NCBI GenBank assembly: GCA_031178305.1
Contig: JAPSJG010000282.1
Coordinates: 1-5,559, forward strand
Length of the DNA: 5,559 bases
Origin: Sinorhizobium sp.
GTDB lineage: Bacteria; Pseudomonadota; Alphaproteobacteria; Rhizobiales; Rhizobiaceae
Reading direction: 5' to 3'
The translations under genes were made by a program, and so were the position numbers. The notes beneath the pieces are model-generated. The model was not told the DNA's origin, did not search any database, and was given only the letters and a program-made list of their open reading frames with translations. Shown one piece after another: positions 1 through 5,559 of this stretch. Numbering within the stretch: the first letter of the stretch is position 1; the number at the start of each line of letters is the position of its first letter.

Positions 1-1559
1 GTCACGAGGGCGCACCGCTTGTCGTCGGCGGGTCGATGTTCATCATATCGCCCTATCCGAATATCGTTTACGCGCTGGACCTCACTCGGCCCGGCGCACC
101 CCTGAAATGGCAGTACAATCCCAAACCTGACGCCTCGTCCCAAGGCGTTGCCTGCTGCGACGTCGTCAACCGCGGACCCACTTATTCCGATGGCAGGCTT
201 TTCTTCACCACCCTCGATGCTCACGTCGTCGCCCTCGACGCTGAGACCGGTCGGGAGGCCTGGAATGTCAAGCTCGGGGAAATCAATCGCGGCGAGACGA
301 TGACGATGGCACCGCTAGTCGTGAAGGATAAGGTGATCGTCGGCATATCGGGCGGCGAATACGGCGTGCGGGGCTGGATCCAGGCGCTTGATGCTGCGGA
401 CGGCAAGTCCCTGTGGAAAGCCTACAGCACCGGCCCGGATGGTGACGTGAAGATCGGGGCGGAATTCAAGCCGTTCTACGAGAAGGACCGCGGTCAGGAC
501 CTCGGGGTCGCGACATGGCCGCCCAACGCATGGGAAATTGGCGGCGGCACCGTTTGGGGATTCACCACCTACGATCCCGATCTAGACCTGATCTTCCATG
601 GAACGGCCAACCCCGGACCCTGGAACCCTAACCAGCGACCGGGCGACAACAAGTGGACCAATACGGTGTTCGCGCGTGACCCCGACACCGGCGAAGCGCG
701 CTGGGCTTATCAATGGAACCCGCACGATCTTCACGATTGGGATGGCATAAACGAAAACATCCTCGTCGACGTGGAGTGGCAGGGAAAGCCGCGCAAGGCG
801 TTGGTGCACCCCGACCGGAACGGACTGGTTTACCTGCTGGACCGAACCACTGGCGAGGTGCTCTCCGCCAACTTCTACCACCCCGTCAACACGCATCAGG
901 GTGTCGATCTGAAGACCGGCCGAATCAAGATCAACGCGGAGAAATATCCACATGAGAACAAGGTGATCCGCGACGTCTGCCCAACGGCGCCCGGAGCAAA
1001 GGACTGGAGTCCGTCCTCTTTTTCTCGCCAGACCGGGCTCCTCTATATTCCGCACAATAATCTCTGCATGGATTGGGAAAGCACGGAGGCGAATTACATC
1101 GCCGGCACGCCCTACGTGGGCGCGGAAGTGCGAATGTATGCGGGCCCAGGCGGCCATCGCGGCGAACTCTCCGCCTGGGATCTCGTCGCCGGCAAGGAGG
1201 TCTGGACCATCAAGGAACGTTTCCCCGTCTGGGGCGGCACGATGGCCACCGCGGGTGGTCTCATCTTCTACGGCAACATGGAAGGATGGTTCAAAGCGGC
1301 AGACGCGACGACGGGCGAAGTGCTCTGGCAGTTCAAGACCTCCTCCGGCATCATCGGTCAGCCGACAACCTATCGCGGGCCTGACGGCAAGCAGTATGTC
1401 GCCATATTGTCAGGCGTCGGCGGCTGGGCGGGTTCCATCGTCTCCGGCGACCTCGACCCGCGCGATAGCACCGCGGCACTCGGATTCGTCAACGCCATGG
1501 CCGACCTCAAGGACGTCACTACCAAGGGAGGCACGCTTTATGTCTTCACGTTGCCTTAG
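1..1559 (+). CDS. xoxF: PQQ-dependent methanol/ethanol dehydrogenase, lanthanide (XoxF-like) type, 5' partial
   Basis: Periplasmic quinoprotein that oxidises a primary alcohol (methanol or a short-chain alcohol) to the aldehyde and passes electrons to a c-type cytochrome. The reading frame is open to the left edge (first full codon at base 3), and the text before the Met codon at 36 already matches the family, so that Met is internal. About 518 residues are visible of a usual ~600; the signal peptide and first propeller blade lie outside. Visible family marks: the vicinal Cys-Cys (153-158) that stacks on PQQ; the GGEYGVRG segment with the metal-binding Glu (357-359); the metal-binding Asn in GTANPG (609-611); the catalytic Asp (735-737) followed two residues later by a second Asp (741-743), the lanthanide ligand that is Ala in calcium MxaF enzymes; a second probable disulfide pair (978-980, 1065-1067); and repeated propeller W-motifs such as ALDAETGREAW. 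The 3' end overlaps the next gene by 20 bases. Family certain; the XoxF clade and preferred alcohol cannot be fixed from sequence reading alone. Confidence 0.95.
   Translation, partial: HEGAPLVVGGSMFIISPYPNIVYALDLTRPGAPLKWQYNPKPDASSQGVACCDVVNRGPTYSDGRLFFTTLDAHVVALDAETGREAWNVKLGEINRGETMTMAPLVVKDKVIVGISGGEYGVRGWIQALDAADGKSLWKAYSTGPDGDVKIGAEFKPFYEKDRGQDLGVATWPPNAWEIGGGTVWGFTTYDPDLDLIFHGTANPGPWNPNQRPGDNKWTNTVFARDPDTGEARWAYQWNPHDLHDWDGINENILVDVEWQGKPRKALVHPDRNGLVYLLDRTTGEVLSANFYHPVNTHQGVDLKTGRIKINAEKYPHENKVIRDVCPTAPGAKDWSPSSFSRQTGLLYIPHNNLCMDWESTEANYIAGTPYVGAEVRMYAGPGGHRGELSAWDLVAGKEVWTIKERFPVWGGTMATAGGLIFYGNMEGWFKAADATTGEVLWQFKTSSGIIGQPTTYRGPDGKQYVAILSGVGGWAGSIVSGDLDPRDSTAALGFVNAMADLKDVTTKGGTLYVFTLP
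1524..1531 (+). promoter_or_regulatory. Ribosome binding site of the xoxJ-like gene
   Basis: AAGGGAGG is a strong Shine-Dalgarno match 8 bases before the ATG at 1540. It lies inside the last codons of the dehydrogenase gene. It decides the start: the next in-frame ATG, at 1573, has only GC-rich sequence without a purine run before it, and starting there would trim the signal peptide. Confidence 0.8.
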
Positions 1560-2361
1560 GGCTGCAGCGGCCATGCTGTTCTGCCTCTCCGCGTCGGCGG
1601 CGGAGGCACGCGAACTGAGGGTCTGCGCCGATCCCAATAACCTGCCATTCTCCAGCAGCCGCACGAAAGGCTTTGAAAACAAAATAGCCGAACTGCTGGC
1701 ACGCGAACTCGACGCAAGGCTCGCCTACACTTGGCGGGCGCAGCGCCGCGGCTTCTTGCGCGAGACGCTCAATGCAGGACGCTGTGACCTCGTCCTTGGC
1801 GTTCCTACGGAACTGGAAGGCGTCAGAACCACGCATCCTTATTACCGCTCGGCCTACGTCTTCGTCGCGCGGGATGGAACTCCGCCGGTCGCATCCTTCG
1901 ACGACCCGGCACTGCGGCACAAGCTGATCGGGGTTCAGCTCATCGGCGACGACGGCTGGAACACACCGCCCGCGCATGCGCTGACACGTAGGGGCATCAT
2001 CGACAATGTCCGAGGCTACATGCTCTACGGCGATTACAGCGACGCCGATCCTGCCGCAAAGATCATCACCGCAGTCGCGCTCGGCGAAATCGATGTCGCG
2101 CTCGCCTGGGGCCCGCTCGGCGGCTACTTCGCCGCACGCGAAACGCCGCCGCTGAGCGTGAAACTTGTCAGCCCGCTAGACGAGCCGGACCTGCCGATGG
2201 CCTGGGATATTTCCATGGCGGTGCGCAAAGGCGATGCTGCCCTCCTTTCTGAGATCGACGCGGCCTTGACGAAGCTCGCGCCGCGGATTGAAGCGATCCT
2301 CTCCGAATACGACGTCCCACGCCTGCCGCGCTCATCCCCATTACCGGGCAGCGAACCATGA
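1540..2361 (+). CDS. xoxJ: MxaJ/XoxJ-type periplasmic substrate-binding-like protein of quinoprotein dehydrogenase
   Basis: A 273-residue exported protein of the family annotated as quinoprotein dehydrogenase-associated substrate-binding protein (MxaJ/XoxJ), related to extracellular solute-binding proteins (SBP_bac_3 fold). Residues 1-23 form a signal peptide with a hydrophobic Ala/Leu core and likely cleavage after ASA or AEA. The mature start, ELRVCADPNNLPFS (residues 25-38), is the family hallmark, followed by GFENKIAELLA (44-54), the QRRGF segment (68-72), GRCDLVLGVP (80-89) and HPYYRSAYVFVA (99-110). Cys29 and Cys82 could form a disulfide. In the family these proteins accompany methanol dehydrogenases and are thought to help assemble or activate the dehydrogenase rather than feed a transporter; no ABC permease or ATPase is nearby. 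The gene starts within the dehydrogenase's last codons and ends in an ATGA overlap with the cytochrome gene. The frame stays open upstream to 1138, but that part is antisense-like shadow of xoxF. Family assignment is solid; the exact role is inferred. Confidence 0.88.
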   Translation: MSSRCLRAAAAMLFCLSASAAEARELRVCADPNNLPFSSSRTKGFENKIAELLARELDARLAYTWRAQRRGFLRETLNAGRCDLVLGVPTELEGVRTTHPYYRSAYVFVARDGTPPVASFDDPALRHKLIGVQLIGDDGWNTPPAHALTRRGIIDNVRGYMLYGDYSDADPAAKIITAVALGEIDVALAWGPLGGYFAARETPPLSVKLVSPLDEPDLPMAWDISMAVRKGDAALLSEIDAALTKLAPRIEAILSEYDVPRLPRSSPLPGSEP

Positions 2362-2915
2362 AGCGCCTCCTGCCGATCGCTGCCGCTCTCGTCTTCCTCA
2401 GCGCCTGCGAGCGCGAGGACCGCGAGTTTCGCCCATCTCCCGTGGCAGGCGGAGGGGACGCCGCGATATCCCTGTCCAGCATTGCGCCGGGTCCCGGCCC
2501 GGCCGAAACTCGGGGCGACACAGGGAAAGCCTATGAAGAGAACGCCTACCATCTGAGCGAAGGCAAGCGGCTCTTCGCCTGGTTCAACTGCAAGGGCTGC
2601 CACGCTAACGGCGGCGGCGGCTCCGGCCCGGCTCTCATGGACGACCGATGGATCTACGGAGGCGAGTTCCAGAATATCGTGCAAAGCATCCGGGAGGGCC
2701 GCCCGAACGGCATGCCCAGCTTCCGCGGGAAAATTCCCGATGAGTTGATCATGCAGATTGCGGCATATGTCCGCTCCATGGGTCGCCACGTCCCGATGGA
2801 CGCTGCGCCGGGCCGAAACGACGACCTGATGCCGAGGCCGTCCGAGCATCGCTTGCCTTCCTCACCAGCTGTCACTCGCGGTACGGTACCGCCGTCCGGT
2901 CAGGCACCCCAGTGA
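2358..2915 (+). CDS. Lipoprotein monohaem c-type cytochrome
   Basis: A 185-residue electron carrier, probably taking electrons from the PQQ dehydrogenase and delivering them to the caa3 oxidase encoded next. Residues 1-17 are a lipoprotein signal with lipobox LSAC, so Cys17 would be acylated and the protein tethered to a membrane. Residues 18-60 are a Gly/Pro/Ser-rich linker. The class I cytochrome domain spans about residues 62-145, with haem motif CKGCH (78-82, bases 2589-2603) and a probable distal axial Met119 in NGMPSF. The last ~40 residues are a Pro/Arg/Ser-rich tail without recognisable domain. The start ATG overlaps the upstream TGA (ATGA, 4 bases) and has no strong Shine-Dalgarno sequence, pointing to translational coupling. 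It occupies the place of xoxG (cytochrome cL) in methanol dehydrogenase operons, but it is smaller and I do not recognise it as XoxG, so no symbol is given. Haem binding is clear; partners are inferred from gene order. Confidence 0.9.
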   Translation: MKRLLPIAAALVFLSACEREDREFRPSPVAGGGDAAISLSSIAPGPGPAETRGDTGKAYEENAYHLSEGKRLFAWFNCKGCHANGGGGSGPALMDDRWIYGGEFQNIVQSIREGRPNGMPSFRGKIPDELIMQIAAYVRSMGRHVPMDAAPGRNDDLMPRPSEHRLPSSPAVTRGTVPPSGQAPQ

Positions 2916-2922
2916 GGCTGAG

Positions 2923-3927
2923 ATGCGCTGCTGCCGCCCTGCCCTGCTTACAGCTCCGCTCCTCCTCACGGCTTGCTCGGGCTGGCAATCCTCGCTCGAT
3001 CCCCAGGGGCCGCAGGCGGATTTCCTCGCAGGCCTGTTCTGGGTGTTCACCGCGGCCCTGACGGCGGTCTGGCTCCTCACAATGGCGGCGCTGATCGTCG
3101 CGCTTCTGCGCCGGCAATCGGCGCGAACGGAACCTCTCGAGCTCGACCCACGTGCCGAGCGAGGCATGGCGCGAGCAGTCGGTGCAGCAGCGGCGCTGAC
3201 CCTTCTCGTCATCGTCGCGCTGACAGTGGTGAGCTACGGAGCGCAGCGCGCTCTGTTTTCGGGTGGCGAGGCCCCTCTGACACTACAGGTCAAAGGCCAT
3301 CAATGGTGGTGGGAGGTGACCTACGAGGATCCCCTGCCCTCGCGGCAGTTTACCACCGCCAACGAAATCCATGTTCCCGTCGGCCAGCCGGTGAACATCA
3401 AGCTGAAGTCCGCAGACGTCATCCACTCGTTCTGGGTACCGAACCTCGCAGGCAAGATGGATGCCATTCCCGGGCGCGAGAATCGGCTCGTCCTCCAGGC
3501 GTCGAAGGAAGGCGTGTTCCGTGGTCAATGCGCAGAATTTTGCGGCTGGCAGCACGCGCATATGGGCATCACCGTAGTGGCACATAGTCTCGAGGATTTC
3601 GCACGCTGGCGCGAGAGCCAGATCAGCGCGGCCGAACCACCCGATGATCCTGTACGTAAACGCGGAATGCAGATCTTCCTGAGCAAGCCCTGCGTGATGT
3701 GTCACCAGATCCGCGGCACGCCGGCCGCCGGCAAGGTCGCCCCCGACCTGACCCACATTGGCAGCCGTCTCCACATCGCCGCCGGCACCCTGCCCAACGG
3801 CCGCGGCAACCTCGCTGCCTGGATCGTCGACGCGCAGGGCATCAAGCCCGGCGCGCACATGCCTCTAATCAAACTGGAAGCCGAGGAAGTCGAGCCGCTG
3901 GCGCGCTATCTGGAGGGTCTGAAGTGA
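2923..3927 (+). CDS. coxB: Cytochrome c oxidase subunit II with fused cytochrome c domain (caa3 type)
   Basis: The 334-residue electron-entry subunit of a haem-copper oxidase. Residues 1-18 are a signal peptide with lipobox LTAC (Cys18). Two membrane helices follow, at about 35-63 and 86-106. The periplasmic cupredoxin domain starts with the aromatic segment HQWWWEV (126-132) and carries the full CuA ligand set: His168 in IHSFWVP, then Cys203, Glu205, Cys207, His211 and Met214 in QCAEFCGWQHAHM. After a linker, residues ~245-334 form a class I cytochrome c domain with haem motif CVMCH (257-261, bases 3691-3705) and probable distal Met313 in GAHMPL. The fusion defines a caa3-type oxidase that can accept electrons directly from another cytochrome or dehydrogenase. 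The gene begins 7 bases after the lipoprotein cytochrome; a TGAGG run at 2913-2917 may serve as ribosome site. It overlaps subunit I by 4 bases. Length fits a subunit II (~250-280) plus a small cytochrome domain. Confidence 0.96.
   Translation: MRCCRPALLTAPLLLTACSGWQSSLDPQGPQADFLAGLFWVFTAALTAVWLLTMAALIVALLRRQSARTEPLELDPRAERGMARAVGAAAALTLLVIVALTVVSYGAQRALFSGGEAPLTLQVKGHQWWWEVTYEDPLPSRQFTTANEIHVPVGQPVNIKLKSADVIHSFWVPNLAGKMDAIPGRENRLVLQASKEGVFRGQCAEFCGWQHAHMGITVVAHSLEDFARWRESQISAAEPPDDPVRKRGMQIFLSKPCVMCHQIRGTPAAGKVAPDLTHIGSRLHIAAGTLPNGRGNLAAWIVDAQGIKPGAHMPLIKLEAEEVEPLARYLEGLK
3912..3917 (+). promoter_or_regulatory. Ribosome binding site supporting the GTG start of coxA
   Basis: GGAGGG stands 6 bases before a GTG at 3924, inside the last codons of coxB. 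The spacing and the GTGA stop-start overlap with coxB make this GTG the most likely start of subunit I; the first in-frame ATG lies at 4137, beyond the start of the first membrane helix, and would remove conserved sequence. Confidence 0.78.
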
Positions 3928-5559
3928 GCGACACGGCGCTCCGACCACACGAGGACAAGGAAGCTCTCGATACCGATGTCACCGACCTCGAGTTGCCGGC
4001 GCGGCTTTCCGTCACGTGGGGTACGGCCGGCGGACTAATAGGAGCGCTGTCCACCGTTGACCACAAGATCATCGGCCGGCGTTACATCGTTACCGGGTTC
4101 TTCTTTCTTTTCCTCGGCGGGCTCGCGGCCGTCGCTATGCGCTTGCAACTGGCGCACCCTGAGAACCCGCTGATCGGGCCGGATCTCTACAATCAGATCT
4201 TCACCATGCACGGCACGACGATGATGTTCCTCTTCGGCGTGCCGATCGGAGAGGCACTCGCCGTCTATCTCGTGCCGCTGATGGTGGGTACGCGCAACAT
4301 CGCCTTCCCGAGGCTCAACGCCTTCTCCTATTACGTCTATCTCTTCGGCGGACTGATGATCTGGACCGCTTTCGCACTCAACGTCGGCGCCGAAAATGGC
4401 TGGTTCTCTTACGTCCCGCTTGCCGGCCCGGAGTTTTCCCCCGGCAAGAGAGCCGACTTCTGGGCGCAGATGGTCACCTTCACCGAGGTCGCGGCGCTCG
4501 CCGTCGCCGTCGAGATCGTCGTCACGGTGCTGAAGCTCAGGGCGCCCGGCATGACGCTCGACCGTATCCCGCTTTTTGTCTGGGCGATGTTCGTCAACGC
4601 GTTCCTCATCATTTTCGCAATGCCCGCAGTGATGCTGGCCTCGTCGCTGCTCATTCTCGATCGCCTGCTGGATACCCATTTCTTCAATCAGGCCGAAGGA
4701 GGCGATCCGCTGCTTTGGCAACACCTCTTCTGGTTCTTCGGCCACCCGGAGGTATACATCATCTTCCTGCCGGGCACTGCTTTCGTGTCCGCCATCGTCG
4801 CGACCTTCGCCCGCCGTCCGGTCTTCGGCTATCCCGCGATCGTGCTGTCGCTGATCGCCACCGGCTTCCTCTCTTTCGGGCTGTGGGTGCATCACATGTT
4901 CACCACCGGCCTGCCGCAGCTCGGCGCAACCTTCTTCACCGCTTCGAGCATGATGATTGCGATCCCCAGCGGCATTCAGATCTTCTGCTGGATCGCAACG
5001 CTATGGGATGGCCGGCCGGTCTATCGCACCCCGCTCCTATTCGTGCTCGGTTTCTTCTTCATCTTCGTCGCGGGTGGGCTGTCCGGCATCATGCTTGCCT
5101 CCGTCCCGATCGACACCCAGGTCCACGATACATATTTCGTGGTCGCTCATTTCCACTATGTCCTGATCGGCGGCGCGGTCTTCCCGCTGCTAGGCGCGAT
5201 CTACTACTGGTTTCCCAAGTTCACCGGCCGGATGATGAGCGAGCGGCTCGGCCGCTGGCATTTCTGGTTGGCGATCATCGGCTTCAACGTCGCCTTCTTC
5301 CCGATGCACATTTCCGGCCTCAGGGGCATGCCCCGCCGGGTCTACACCTATCCTGCCGAGATGGGCTGGGACGGTCTAAACCTTGTCTCTACCCTTGGCG
5401 CGGCGCTGTTCGTCGCAAGTTTCCTCGTCTTCCTTTACAACGTCGCTGCAAGCCTGCGCATCGGCGAAATTGCCGGCGACAATCCATGGGACGCCTCCAG
5501 CCTTGAGTGGGCCACCGCTTCGCCGCCCCCACCGCACAACTTCGATCGTATTCCGTTTG
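3924..5559 (+). CDS. coxA: Cytochrome c oxidase subunit I (haem-copper oxidase), 3' partial
   Basis: Catalytic subunit that reduces O2 to water at a haem/CuB centre in the inner membrane. 545 residues are visible from the GTG start, ending at HNFDRIPF, close to the usual C-terminus. A ~45-residue hydrophilic N-terminus precedes the conserved STVDHKIIGRRY. Metal ligands are intact: low-spin haem His96 (in TMHGT) and His411; CuB His274, His323 and His324; high-spin haem His409. Also present are HPEVY (274-278) with Glu276 and the cross-linking Tyr278, His401-Asp402 near the Mg site, and the GMPRR loop. HPEVY places it in the A1-like haem-copper oxidases. Odd: the K-channel Lys is Gln352 (in IPSGIQIF), the D-channel entrance Asp is Asn125 (in GTRNIAFPR), positions equivalent to two other D-channel Asn are Val114 and Ala133, and an extra Glu110 sits in the same helix. 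Fused subunit III or a longer tail beyond the edge cannot be excluded. Subunits III and IV and assembly factors would be expected downstream. Confidence 0.96.
   Translation, partial: MSDTALRPHEDKEALDTDVTDLELPARLSVTWGTAGGLIGALSTVDHKIIGRRYIVTGFFFLFLGGLAAVAMRLQLAHPENPLIGPDLYNQIFTMHGTTMMFLFGVPIGEALAVYLVPLMVGTRNIAFPRLNAFSYYVYLFGGLMIWTAFALNVGAENGWFSYVPLAGPEFSPGKRADFWAQMVTFTEVAALAVAVEIVVTVLKLRAPGMTLDRIPLFVWAMFVNAFLIIFAMPAVMLASSLLILDRLLDTHFFNQAEGGDPLLWQHLFWFFGHPEVYIIFLPGTAFVSAIVATFARRPVFGYPAIVLSLIATGFLSFGLWVHHMFTTGLPQLGATFFTASSMMIAIPSGIQIFCWIATLWDGRPVYRTPLLFVLGFFFIFVAGGLSGIMLASVPIDTQVHDTYFVVAHFHYVLIGGAVFPLLGAIYYWFPKFTGRMMSERLGRWHFWLAIIGFNVAFFPMHISGLRGMPRRVYTYPAEMGWDGLNLVSTLGAALFVASFLVFLYNVAASLRIGEIAGDNPWDASSLEWATASPPPPHNFDRIPF

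Larger units (their letters stand above)
1..5559 (+). other. Polycistronic operon segment: alcohol dehydrogenase to caa3 oxidase
   Basis: All five genes lie on one strand with junctions of -20, -4, +7 and -4 bases. No room exists for an internal promoter outside coding sequence, and no hairpin followed by a T-run was seen between genes. The co-directional, overlapping layout supports one transcript that starts left of the window and continues right of it. The order dehydrogenase, binding protein, cytochrome, oxidase II, oxidase I matches the inferred order of electron flow. Confidence 0.8.

Noticed and set aside
36..38. Start of the dehydrogenase at the ATG at 36
   Set aside because: The frame continues to the left edge, and the residues before this Met (HEGAPLVVGGS) match the conserved family sequence, so the gene is truncated by the window instead.
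582..1157. Minus-strand open frame of 191 codons opposite the PQQ dehydrogenase
   Set aside because: It lies wholly opposite a well-conserved gene in high-GC DNA, where long antisense frames are common, and its translation shows no domain or signal.
1138..1539. N-terminal extension of the xoxJ frame back to an ATG at 1138
   Set aside because: This part is a Ser/Arg/Pro-rich shadow of the dehydrogenase; a signal peptide and a strong ribosome site place the true start at 1540.
1540..2361. Reading the binding protein as part of an ABC importer
   Set aside because: No permease or ATPase gene is present, and the CADPNNLPFS start matches the MxaJ/XoxJ family tied to quinoprotein dehydrogenases.
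2124..2849. Minus-strand open frame of 241 codons across the xoxJ/cytochrome junction
   Set aside because: It spans two real plus-strand genes, shows no recognisable domain and has no convincing ribosome site.
4035..4895. Minus-strand open frame of 286 codons opposite coxA
   Set aside because: The translation is an Arg/Glu/His/Asp-rich low-complexity product, as expected from the reverse complement of a membrane protein gene; the plus strand carries an unmistakable oxidase subunit I.
4715..5506. Plus-strand open frame of 263 codons inside coxA
   Set aside because: It is an out-of-frame shadow rich in Arg/Pro/His; the coxA frame through the same bases carries all haem and copper ligands.

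Overview
The window is a single, tightly packed, plus-strand operon fragment from a high-GC proteobacterium, most likely an alphaproteobacterium of the rhizobial or methylotroph kind. That placement is inferred from base composition, codon use and gene content; no rRNA or other taxonomic marker is present. Both ends are cut inside genes. There is no intergenic stretch longer than 7 bases, and no RNA gene, mobile element, repeat array, promoter or terminator was found.

Layout from left to right: (1) bases 1-1559 hold the C-terminal ~518 residues of a PQQ-dependent alcohol dehydrogenase of the methanol/ethanol family, with the Asp-Trp-Asp signature of lanthanide-dependent (XoxF-type) enzymes. 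(2) Bases 1540-2361 encode a periplasmic substrate-binding-like protein of the MxaJ/XoxJ family. (3) Bases 2358-2915 encode a small monohaem c-type cytochrome with a lipoprotein signal. (4) Bases 2923-3927 encode cytochrome c oxidase subunit II with a complete CuA site and a C-terminal fused cytochrome c domain (caa3 type), also with a lipobox. (5) Bases 3924-5559 encode haem-copper oxidase subunit I from a GTG start, running off the right edge close to its likely C-terminus. Junctions are overlaps of 20 and 4 bases, a 7-base gap and a 4-base overlap, so the genes are very probably co-transcribed and translationally coupled.

Read together, the genes describe a complete periplasmic route from alcohol to oxygen: PQQ dehydrogenase to c-type cytochrome (apparently membrane-tethered) to the cytochrome c domain and CuA of subunit II to the haem/CuB centre of subunit I. 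XoxJ probably assists the dehydrogenase. This electron path is inferred from gene order and family knowledge.

The most unusual signal is in subunit I. All metal ligands and the His-Pro-Glu-Val-Tyr motif are present. However, the conserved K-channel lysine is Gln (residue 352), the D-channel entrance Asp is Asn (residue 125), and two further D-channel asparagines are replaced, while a new Glu (residue 110) lies nearby. This suggests an oxidase subfamily with altered proton routes, dedicated to a lanthanide alcohol dehydrogenase.
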